In this document: positions 34,849 through 43,037 of the stretch, one piece after another
Numbering within the stretch: the first letter of the stretch is position 1
How the letters are laid out: the number at the start of each line of letters is the position of its first letter
From: Burkholderiales bacterium
GTDB taxonomy: Bacteria > Pseudomonadota > Gammaproteobacteria > Burkholderiales > SG8-39
NCBI GenBank assembly: GCA_017880775.1
Contig: JADGRQ010000017.1
Location: forward strand, 1 to 64,000
DNA length: 64,000 nt
Reading direction: 5' to 3'
Position numbers and translations under genes: made by a program
Notes under the pieces: model-generated
The model's database searches: none
Seen by the model: the letters and a program-made list of their open reading frames with translations, nothing else
What the model was told of the DNA's origin: nothing

Positions 34849-35816
34849 TCGGGCTTGATGCCGGATGCCTGCACGATCCTGCGGAAGGTCTCGATGTCGT
34901 CTTTGACCATGCGAGCAAACTCCTCGGGGCTGGTGCCGGTCACCGGCATACCGGCCGCCTCCAGCTTCGCGCGCACGTCAGGCGCGTGGATCGCCTTCAG
35001 GATCTCGTCATTGAGCCGTCTGACGATAGGCTCCGGCAGCCCCGCGGGGCCGAAGAAGCCGAGCCAGGAACTCGGCATCACGTAGCCGGGAATCGACTCT
35101 CCGATCGTCGGCACCTCCGGCACACTATCCTGGCGCTTGCGCTCGACGACGCCGATGACCCGGATCTTGCCGCCGCGCATCTGCGGAATCGCAGTGGAGA
35201 GCGTCGTAAACACGATCGGGATCTGGCCGCCGACCAGGTCCTGCATGGCCGGGCCCGCGCCCTTGTAGGGCACGTGCACCATGTCGATTCCGGTCAGCTG
35301 CTTGAGCAGTTCGCCGGCGAGGTGGTGCGGCGAGCCGGTGCCCGAGCTGCCGAACGAGAGTTTGCCGGGATTCTTCTTCGCGTATTCGACGAGTTCCTTC
35401 GCGGAGTTCGCGGGGATGGCCGCATTGATCGCAAGCGCGATCGGCACCTCGACGGCGGCACAGATCGGCGTGAAGTCCTTCACCGGATCGTAGGGCACGG
35501 TCTTGGACAGGAACAGCGTAATGCCGTGCGACGCTCCGGTGCCGAGCAGGAAGGTATAGCCGTCCGGCGCCGCGCGCGCCACCACGTCCGAGCCGAGCAT
35601 GCCTCCCGCGCCGCCGCGATTTTCGACGATCACGTTCTGGCCCATGTTTTCGGACATCTTCACCGCCACTGTGCGCCCGAGCAAATCGGTCGAACCGCCG
35701 GGTGGATACGGCACAACCAGTTTGATCAGCTTGCTTGGATACGTCTGCGCAAGGACCGCGAACGGCGCCGCAAGCAAGACGAGGAACGCGAAGAGCGCGA
35801 GTCGGAATCTGAGCAT
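34845..35816 (-). CDS. TctC/Bug-family solute-binding protein
   Basis: The 323-residue protein has a clear signal peptide (hydrophobic stretch LALFAFLVLLAAPFAVLA, then AQTYPSK) and the Bug pattern LVVPYPPGGSTDLLGR, NRGGAGGMLGSDVVARAAPDGY, LSFGSSGTGSPHHLAGELL and HVPYKGAGPAMQDLVGGQ. Bug proteins bind carboxylates, often aromatic or dicarboxylic, and are abundant in betaproteobacteria; many stand without TctA/TctB. None is encoded here, so this one must use a distant transporter or act as a sensor. It is the first gene of the minus-strand operon. Confidence 0.95.
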   Translation of the reverse strand: MLRFRLALFAFLVLLAAPFAVLAQTYPSKLIKLVVPYPPGGSTDLLGRTVAVKMSENMGQNVIVENRGGAGGMLGSDVVARAAPDGYTFLLGTGASHGITLFLSKTVPYDPVKDFTPICAAVEVPIALAINAAIPANSAKELVEYAKKNPGKLSFGSSGTGSPHHLAGELLKQLTGIDMVHVPYKGAGPAMQDLVGGQIPIVFTTLSTAIPQMRGGKIRVIGVVERKRQDSVPEVPTIGESIPGYVMPSSWLGFFGPAGLPEPIVRRLNDEILKAIHAPDVRAKLEAAGMPVTGTSPEEFARMVKDDIETFRRIVQASGIKPE

Positions 35817-35832
35817 GTTTGCCTAAGTTCCC

Positions 35833-35848
35833 AAATGTCCGTACATTT
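35833..35848. promoter_or_regulatory. AAATGT-CCGT-ACATTT palindrome, candidate GntR operator
   Basis: A perfect 6-bp inverted repeat with a 4-base centre lies in the 88-base divergent gap between the TctC-type gene and the SDR-GntR pair. GntR/HutC regulators bind short palindromes with GT and AC half-sites, which fits. It is 17 bases upstream of the minus-strand ATG and 57 bases upstream of the SDR start. It could let one regulator control both directions. Confidence 0.55.
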
Positions 35849-35904
35849 AAGCGCAGCGGTAACGCCACTGTCAACGCCCCGGAGAACCCGCCAGGATCTT
35901 CCCG

Positions 35905-36672
35905 ATGCCGAACTCCGCTGATGCATTCGCCGGCCGGACCGCGATCGTCACCGGCGCCGGGCGCAACATCGGGCGCGCGATCGCGCTCGCGCTTGCCGAG
36001 GGTGGCGCAAACGTGGTCGTCAACGGCCACTGCGATCGAGATGCGGTGGACGCCGTGGTGCGCGAGATCGAGCAGAAAGGCGGGCGCGCCTGCGCACTGA
36101 TGGCCGACGTATCTTCCCACGAGCAGGTCGCGGAAATGGTCGGCAAGGGCGTGGAACGCTTCGGCTGCATCGACATCGCGATTTCAAACGTGGGCATACG
36201 CCGCATGCAGCCGTTTCTCGACATCAGCCTCGAAGACTGGGACGCCGTGCTCGCGACTAACCTGACGCCGGCGTTCTACCTCGCGCGCAACGTCATTCCT
36301 CACATGCAGGAGCGCAAGTGGGGACGCATCGTGCTGATCTCCGGTTTCGACGGCTTCTGGGGGCAGGTGACGCAACGCGCGCACAACATTACGTGCAAGG
36401 CGGGTTTGCACGGCCTGGCGAAGGCGCTGGCGCGCGAGTTCGGGCCCGACGGCATCACTGCGAACACGGTCGCACCCGGGGCGATCGACACGGAGCGTGA
36501 CTGGTCGCAATACAGACACCAGCCCAGGGAGCAGATCGAGAAGGAGATCCCGCTTGGCCGGTTCGGCAAGGTCTCGGAAGTCGCCGCGGCCTGCGCGTTC
36601 CTCTGTTCGGAGGGTGGAGGATTCGTGTCGGGCCAGGTGGTGCATGTGAACGGCGGGCATTACATGTACTGA
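35905..36672 (+). CDS. Short-chain dehydrogenase/reductase (SDR)
   Basis: The 255-residue protein is a classical SDR: TGAGRNIGRAIALAL as the TGxxxGxG cofactor loop at about residues 17-25, ISNVGIRRM in place of NNAG, and a C-terminal LCSEGGGFVSGQVVHVNGGHYMY. The usual YxxxK catalytic pair is not clear; AHNITCKAGLHGLAKALA has Asn or His where Tyr is expected, so activity may differ. It overlaps the GntR gene by one base. Role: oxidation or reduction of an alcohol or keto intermediate of the divergent operon. Confidence 0.88.
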   Translation: MPNSADAFAGRTAIVTGAGRNIGRAIALALAEGGANVVVNGHCDRDAVDAVVREIEQKGGRACALMADVSSHEQVAEMVGKGVERFGCIDIAISNVGIRRMQPFLDISLEDWDAVLATNLTPAFYLARNVIPHMQERKWGRIVLISGFDGFWGQVTQRAHNITCKAGLHGLAKALAREFGPDGITANTVAPGAIDTERDWSQYRHQPREQIEKEIPLGRFGKVSEVAAACAFLCSEGGGFVSGQVVHVNGGHYMY

Positions 36673-37424
36673 TGAGCGCGCCGCGCTACCGCCAGCTCGC
36701 CGACAGCCTGATCCGCGACATCGAGTCCGGACGGTATCGGGTCGGCACGCTGCTGCCCCCGGAGCTGCAGATCTGCGAACAGTACGGCGTTTCGCGCCAC
36801 ACCGCACGCGAGGCGATCCGCCGGCTCGTCGACATGGGCCTGATTTCGCGCCGGTCGGGAATCGGCACGCGCGTGAGGACGAGGAACGCGCGCTCGCGGT
36901 TCATCGCCTCGCTGACGAGCATCTCGGACCTGTTCCAATACACGCAGCGCACGCGCCTGAAGCTTCTCGCCGAGCGTTCGCTCACCGCCGATGCCGCGCT
37001 CGCCGCGCTGTTGCGCTGCAAACCCGGCCAGCCCTGGGTGCGGTTCGAAACCTGCCGCTATTCGATCGGCTCCGCGACGCCGATCTCGCATACGCAGATC
37101 TATGTCCTGCCGGAGCACGCGGGCATTCGCGACCGGCTGCAAGGCGCAGGCGTCTGGGTGTACGGCCTGATCGAGAAGTGCTCCGGCGAGCGAATCGTCG
37201 AACTGCAGCAGGAGGTGGGCGCGGTGTCGACGCCGGCGCGGATCGCCAAGCTGCTGCACTCGAAGCCGCACGCACCCGCTCTGCACGTGCTGCGCTACTA
37301 CTTTGGCGCGCGCGAGCGCCTGCTTTCGGTATCGGTGAACCTGTACCCGGAAAACCGCTTCAGGTTTTCGACGCGCTGGCGCCTCGAATGGGGAATCGAC
37401 AAGCCGGGAATTGACAAACCATAG
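36672..37424 (+). CDS. GntR/HutC-family transcriptional regulator
   Basis: The 250-residue protein has an N-terminal winged helix (YRQLADSLIRDIESGRYRVG, LPPELQICEQYGVSRHTARE) and a C-terminal UTRA ligand-binding domain (about 85-245). This is the HutC subfamily. It is co-transcribed with the SDR gene and faces the TctC/CaiB operon, so it most likely controls both through the palindrome at 35833. Its 3' end (LLSVSVNLYPENRFRF and on) is nearly repeated at 37986-38087, see that entry. Confidence 0.93.
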   Translation: MSAPRYRQLADSLIRDIESGRYRVGTLLPPELQICEQYGVSRHTAREAIRRLVDMGLISRRSGIGTRVRTRNARSRFIASLTSISDLFQYTQRTRLKLLAERSLTADAALAALLRCKPGQPWVRFETCRYSIGSATPISHTQIYVLPEHAGIRDRLQGAGVWVYGLIEKCSGERIVELQQEVGAVSTPARIAKLLHSKPHAPALHVLRYYFGARERLLSVSVNLYPENRFRFSTRWRLEWGIDKPGIDKP

Positions 37425-37473
37425 GGCGGCCCCTATTGCTCGATGAGGAGCTGGTTGATCCCGCTAGCCCGGG

Positions 37474-37707
37474 TCAATCCGAGGCATGCTCGATGCGCGA
37501 GAACTCGGCGTTGACCCTGAGGCTTTCCCCGCGCACACGCAGCGACGCGCTTCGTATGCGTGCCTTGCGGCGGTCTTCGTCCACCGCCCGGTTCATCGCC
37601 CGCACGGCCGCCCGGATGTACTCGGTACGGGTCAGCTTGAGCTGCGCCGCGCGCCGGTCCAACTCGCGCAGCACGTCGTCGGGAAGGCGTATCGAGATGG
37701 CGTTCAT
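37474..37707 (-). CDS. CopG/RHH-type DNA-binding protein, orphan antitoxin-like
   Basis: The 77-residue frame begins with MNAISIRLPDDVLRELDRRA, the start of a ribbon-helix-helix domain, followed by TRTEYIRAAVRAMN and a basic, helical tail. The C-terminal pattern RVNAEFSRIEHASD is like antitoxins paired with MazF-type toxins. No toxin frame is found next to it: the downstream side runs into the end of the GntR gene. I start it at ATG 37707; the frame continues upstream without similarity. It sits inside a rearranged stretch and may be a leftover. Confidence 0.65.
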   Translation of the reverse strand: MNAISIRLPDDVLRELDRRAAQLKLTRTEYIRAAVRAMNRAVDEDRRKARIRSASLRVRGESLRVNAEFSRIEHASD

Positions 37708-37881
37708 CCTTGTATTCCGATTCGTATGACGGTTCGAAACACTACCAACGAATCCAAGGCGTTCTTCAGCGACAGCTCGCGCTGGATACTGCGACTGGTA
37801 CTCGAGCCGCAGCCGCGGGGCGCGGGCGGTGAAGGTCGCAGCTTCGGGGACGATCTCCAGCGGCATCGCCGAAGTCTTGAG

Positions 37882-37986
37882 CGGGTTCGCGCGAGCCGCG
37901 CCAAGGCCGCCTGGGCGCGGCTGATCCGCAAAGTGTACGAATCCGATCCTCTCGAATGTCCCAAGTGCAAAGGCCCGATGACCGCC
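37882..37986 (+). pseudogene. Transposase C-terminal fragment (IS91-like)
   Basis: About 35 codons encode AAWARLIRKVYESDPLECPKCKGPM, a pattern with a CPKC zinc motif that is common at the end of IS91-like transposases. It has no N-terminal part and stops abruptly where the second GntR tail begins. I see no terminal repeats. This is a remnant of a mobile element, and it marks the rearrangement that produced the neighbouring partial duplication. Confidence 0.6.
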
Positions 37987-38087
37987 TGCTCTCAGTGTCG
38001 GTGAACCTGTACCCCGAAAACCGCTTCAGGTTTCCGACCCGCTGGCGCCTCGAATGGGGCGTTGACAAACCATATGGCGGACCCTAG
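37986..38087 (+). pseudogene. Second, partial copy of a GntR gene 3' end
   Basis: This 34-codon stretch, including its TAG stop, matches the last part of the GntR gene at 37320-37424. Both read LLSVSVNLYPENRFRF then TRWRLEWG and DKP, with several silent and a few coding differences and a shorter ending here. The divergence suggests the 3' end of a former paralogue rather than a very recent duplicate. The rest of that copy has been replaced by the transposase fragment and the RHH gene region. Confidence 0.75.
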
Positions 38088-38092
38088 GCTGA

Positions 38093-39078
<986 letters not shown>

Positions 39079-39079
<1 letters not shown>

Positions 39080-39606
39080 TGGAGCGTATCGCGGCGGCTT
39101 ACGGGAGGCTGCTCAGCGGGCTCGCGCTCGCCGCATGCGCGGTGCTGTTCCTGATGACGCTGATGATCTGCGCGGATGTGCTGCTGCGCAACGTGCGCAT
39201 CATCCCCGGCGTGTTTGGCCTAGCCTGGAGCAATGAGGTCTCCGAGGCCATGCTGTACCTGATCACCATGCTCGCGGCCCCGTGGCTGCTAAGGCAAGGT
39301 CAGCACATCCGCGTCGACGTCGTGCTGCGCGCGGTACCGGCGCGGCTCGGCTGGTACTTCGAATGGATCGCCGACACCCTCGGGCTCGCCTGCTGCCTGT
39401 TAATCGCGCATTACGGCGCCCGCGCGGCGCTCGCGAGTTTCCGTGCCGGGTCGATTTCGATCAAGACGCTGGTCACGCCCGAGTGGTGGCTGCTCACGCC
39501 GCTGCCGATCGCCTTCCTGCTGCTCGCGATCGAGATGGGGTTTCGCATGCGCCGACTTCACCTCGGCCCGCATGCACCGCGCGACGACGCGGTTTCGGCC
39601 GGCTAG
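39079..39606 (+). CDS. dctQ: TRAP transporter small membrane subunit (DctQ)
   Basis: A 175-residue membrane protein with four helices, the DctQ layout: an N-terminal helix with LFLMTLMICADVLLRN, then WSNEVSEAMLYLITMLAAPWLLRQGQHIRVD, a typical DctQ segment, and two further helices. The ATG overlaps the TGA of the dctP gene, so translation is coupled. It links the binding protein to DctM. Confidence 0.93.
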
Positions 39607-40920
39607 ATGTCCTGGCAGATCGCCGCGTGGCTGATGCTGGGCGGTTCGATGGTGCTGCTGTTCCTCGGCCTGCCGGTGGCATTCACGTTCATGGTCGTGA
39701 ACATCATGGGCGCCGCGCTCTGGATGGGCGGCGAGCCCGGGCTCGTGCAACTGGCGAGAAACTCCGTGTCGTCGGTCGCCAGTTTTTCGCTGACTCCGAT
39801 CCCCCTGTTCGTGCTGATGGGCGAGGTGCTGTTCCACACCGGGCTGGCGGTCAAGGTCATCGACGGCATCGAGCGGCTGATTCGCGAAGTGCCTGGACGC
39901 CTTGCCATCGTCGCGGTGGTTGCGGGGACCGTGTTCTCCGCGATTTCAGGATCGACCATCGCCACTACTGCGATGCTCGGCAGCCTGATGGTGCCGGTGA
40001 TGCTCGCACGCGGCTACCATCCGACCATGGCCACCGGGCCGATCATGGCGATCGGCGCGGTCGACATGCTGATCCCGCCCTCGGCACTCACCGTGCTTCT
40101 GGGCAGCCTGTCCGGAATCTCGATCTCGAAGCTTCTGATCGGCGGGGTGACGCCGGGCCTGATCCTCTCGGCAATCTTCGTCGTCTACATCGCGGTACGC
40201 GTAAAGCTTTCTCCACACCTCGCACCCGCGGCGCCGCCCGCTGACTACCGGGGGTGGGAGAAGTGGCGGCTGTTTGTCCAGTACGTCACGCCGCTGGTGT
40301 CGATTTTCGGCCTGGTCGTTGCCTCGATGTCCGCGGGCTGGGCGACCCCGACCGAATCCGCAGCAATCGGCGCGCTCGCGACTCTCGCCCTTGCCGCCGC
40401 CTACCGGGCGCTGTCGAGGCAAAACCTCTTGCTGTCGCTGCGCGGCACGATGGGAATCTCGGGCATGATCCTGTTCATCATTGTCGGCGCGACCACGTTT
40501 TCGCAGATCCTCAGTTTCTCCGGTGCATCGAACGGGCTCGTTTCGGCGATTACGGACCGGGGGCTTTCGCCGATGGCGGTCGTGGCGGCGATGATGCTGG
40601 TGCTGATCCTGCTCGGAGTATTCGTCGATCAGGTGAGCATGATGCTCATCACGCTGCCGATATTCATGCCCGTGGTGCAAAGGCTGGCGATCGACCAAAT
40701 CTGGTTCGGCGTGATGTTCCTGATCTGCATGCAACTCGGGCTGCTGCTTCCGCCGCACGGCCTGCTGCTGATGACCATGAAGGGCGTATCGCCGCCCGTA
40801 GTGACCATGGCGCACATCTACCGCGCGGTGATTCCCTACGTGGCGATCAGCATCGTGGTGCTCGCGCTGATTTTTCTCGTGCCGGGCATCGCCACCTGGT
40901 TGCCGGCTAGGCTAGGATAG
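39607..40920 (+). CDS. dctM: TRAP transporter large membrane subunit (DctM)
   Basis: The 437-residue carrier subunit has about twelve helices with the DctM segments LFLGLPVAFTFMVVN, PLFVLMGEVLFHTGLA, VAGTVFSAISGSTIATTAML, IPPSALTVLLGSLSGISI and QLGLLLPPHGLLL. It starts directly after the dctQ stop. Substrate moves through this subunit together with Na+. The iorA-like gene begins six bases later, making the uptake and oxidation genes one probable transcript. Confidence 0.95.
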   Translation: MSWQIAAWLMLGGSMVLLFLGLPVAFTFMVVNIMGAALWMGGEPGLVQLARNSVSSVASFSLTPIPLFVLMGEVLFHTGLAVKVIDGIERLIREVPGRLAIVAVVAGTVFSAISGSTIATTAMLGSLMVPVMLARGYHPTMATGPIMAIGAVDMLIPPSALTVLLGSLSGISISKLLIGGVTPGLILSAIFVVYIAVRVKLSPHLAPAAPPADYRGWEKWRLFVQYVTPLVSIFGLVVASMSAGWATPTESAAIGALATLALAAAYRALSRQNLLLSLRGTMGISGMILFIIVGATTFSQILSFSGASNGLVSAITDRGLSPMAVVAAMMLVLILLGVFVDQVSMMLITLPIFMPVVQRLAIDQIWFGVMFLICMQLGLLLPPHGLLLMTMKGVSPPVVTMAHIYRAVIPYVAISIVVLALIFLVPGIATWLPARLG

Positions 40921-40925
40921 CGGCC

Positions 40926-43037
40926 ATGGAACGATCGTTCGCCGAAGAAGTCGGGAAGCTGAAACTCGGCGACGGCGAGACCTTCCGCGGCGAAGGCATC
41001 CTCGCCGTGACCAAGGCGCTGCTGCAGTCGGGCGTATCCTACGTCGGCGGCTACCAGGGCGCGCCCGTGTCGCACATGATGGACGTGCTGAACGATGCGC
41101 GCGACATCATGGATGAGCTGGGCATCCACATCGAGACCAACGCATCGGAAGCGGGCGCCGCCGCGATGCTCGGCGCCTCGATCAACTACCCCTTGCGCGG
41201 CGCAGTCACCTTCAAGTCCACCGTCGGCACCAATGTGGCATCCGATGCGCTTTCCAACCTCGCCTCTGCGGGCGTGAAGGGCGGCGCGCTGATCGTGCTC
41301 GGTGAAGATTACGGCGAGGGCGCTTCCATCATCCAGGAACGCAGCCACGCGTTCGCGATGAAATCGCAGATGTGGCTGCTCGATCCGCGCCCCAACCTGC
41401 CCAAGATCGTCGACATGGTGGAAAAGGGCTTCGAGCTGTCCGAAGCGTCCAACACGCCGGTCATGCTGGAGTTGAGGATCCGCGCCTGTCACGTGCACGG
41501 GACATTCGCTGCAAAGACCAATCGCGCGCCGCAGTTCTCGCGCAGGCACGCGCTGGAGAACCCGGAATTCGACTTCGGCCGCATCTCGCTGCCGCCGTCC
41601 ACCTATGCGCAGGAGAAGCACAAGATCGACGTGCGCTGGCCGGCGGCGGTGAAATACATCCGCGAACGGAAACTGAACGAGACGTTCCCGGGAGACCTGG
41701 AAGACATCGGCATTCTCTGCCAGGGCGGCATGTACAACGTCACCATGCGCGCGCTGCAACAGCTGGGGCTCGCCGATGCGTTCGGCGCGTCGCGCGTTCC
41801 AATCTATTGCATGAACGTCACCTACCCGATGGTGCCTGAGGAAATCGTCGGGTTCTGCGCCGGCAGGCGCGCGGTGCTGGTCGTCGAGGAAGGTCAGCCC
41901 GCCTACATCGAAGACGCCGTGCAGGCGGCGCTGCGCCGCAACGACGTGAACGGCGTGAAGGTTCACGGGAAGGGAATGCTGCCGCTGGCAGGGGAATACA
42001 CCGGCGAGACCGTGCTCGGCGGAGTCGCCAAATTCCTCGAGCACGCAGCGCCGCGGGAAATGGATGTCGGCCACTTTCGTGCTGCATTCGAGAAGCTCAC
42101 CGCGCCGAAGAGGCGTGCCGCCGAACTGCTCGGCGGCGGGGTGCCTGCGCGCCCGCCCGGCTTCTGCGTCGGGTGCCCGGAACGTCCGGTGTTCTCGGCG
42201 ATGAAGCTGGTCGAGCGCGAACTCGGGGCGTATCACGTCTCTGCCGACATCGGCTGCCATACCTTCGCGACACTGCCGCCATTCAATATCGGCCACACGG
42301 TGCTCGGCTACGGCCTGGGCCTGGCTTCAAACTCGGCAGTGAACACAATGTTCAGCAAACGCACGGTCACCATCATGGGAGACGGCGGGTTCTGGCACAA
42401 CGGCCTCACCTCGGGCGTCGCGAATGCGGTGTTCAACCAGGACGATGGCATCCTGGTCATCATGAAAAACGGTTACAGCTCCGCGACCGGCACGCAGGAA
42501 CTGCCCTCTTCGCCGCAGCACAGCCCGCACAAGGCGCAGGACATGGGCATGGAGCGAGCGATGCAGGGCCTCGGCGTAGGCTGGATGAAGACGGTGGACA
42601 ATTACAACGTCGGATCGGTCGCGAAGATGCTCAAGGAGGCCATGACCTCCGACTACCAGGGCCTGAAAGTCATCATTGCGGATGGCGAATGCCAGCTCGA
42701 GCGCCAGCGCAAGCTTCGGCCCGAGACGGCCAGGCAGCTGGCGGCGGGCGAGCGCGTGGTGCGCACCAAGTATGGCGTGGACGAGGACACCTGCACGGGC
42801 GACCATTCCTGTATTCGGCTGTCGGGCTGCCCGACGCTCACGATCAAGGACAACCCCGATCCGCTGAGGACAGACCCGGTCGCGACCGTGATCGACGGCT
42901 GCGTGGGCTGCGGGTTGTGCGGCGAGAACGCGCACGCTGCCACGCTCTGCCCGTCGTTCTATCGCGCCGAAGTGGTCCAGAATCCGAACGCCTGGGACAG
43001 ACTGGTCGCAGGCCTGCGCACGTTGATTACGCACTGA
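40926..43037 (+). CDS. iorA: Indolepyruvate:ferredoxin oxidoreductase alpha-type subunit, copy 1
   Basis: The 703-residue protein has the IorA layout: pyrimidine domain at the N-terminus (GEGILAVTKALLQSGVSYVGGYQGAP), a middle domain, a GFCVGCPERPVF cysteine motif near 413, a thiamine-diphosphate motif GDGGFWHNG near 480 with NGYSSATGTQE, and a C-terminal ferredoxin part. There the second cluster is CVGCGLC...CPSF, but the first reads CTGDHSCIRLSGCP, so an Asp replaces the usual second Cys. The enzyme would decarboxylate a 2-oxo acid to an acyl-CoA. Its stop overlaps the next copy's ATG. Confidence 0.92.
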   Translation: MERSFAEEVGKLKLGDGETFRGEGILAVTKALLQSGVSYVGGYQGAPVSHMMDVLNDARDIMDELGIHIETNASEAGAAAMLGASINYPLRGAVTFKSTVGTNVASDALSNLASAGVKGGALIVLGEDYGEGASIIQERSHAFAMKSQMWLLDPRPNLPKIVDMVEKGFELSEASNTPVMLELRIRACHVHGTFAAKTNRAPQFSRRHALENPEFDFGRISLPPSTYAQEKHKIDVRWPAAVKYIRERKLNETFPGDLEDIGILCQGGMYNVTMRALQQLGLADAFGASRVPIYCMNVTYPMVPEEIVGFCAGRRAVLVVEEGQPAYIEDAVQAALRRNDVNGVKVHGKGMLPLAGEYTGETVLGGVAKFLEHAAPREMDVGHFRAAFEKLTAPKRRAAELLGGGVPARPPGFCVGCPERPVFSAMKLVERELGAYHVSADIGCHTFATLPPFNIGHTVLGYGLGLASNSAVNTMFSKRTVTIMGDGGFWHNGLTSGVANAVFNQDDGILVIMKNGYSSATGTQELPSSPQHSPHKAQDMGMERAMQGLGVGWMKTVDNYNVGSVAKMLKEAMTSDYQGLKVIIADGECQLERQRKLRPETARQLAAGERVVRTKYGVDEDTCTGDHSCIRLSGCPTLTIKDNPDPLRTDPVATVIDGCVGCGLCGENAHAATLCPSFYRAEVVQNPNAWDRLVAGLRTLITH

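Noticed and set aside
42173-43036. Upstream extension of the second iorA gene in its frame
   Set aside because: The extension overlaps copy 1 and has no IorA similarity; the ATG at 43037 overlapping the copy 1 stop is the natural start.
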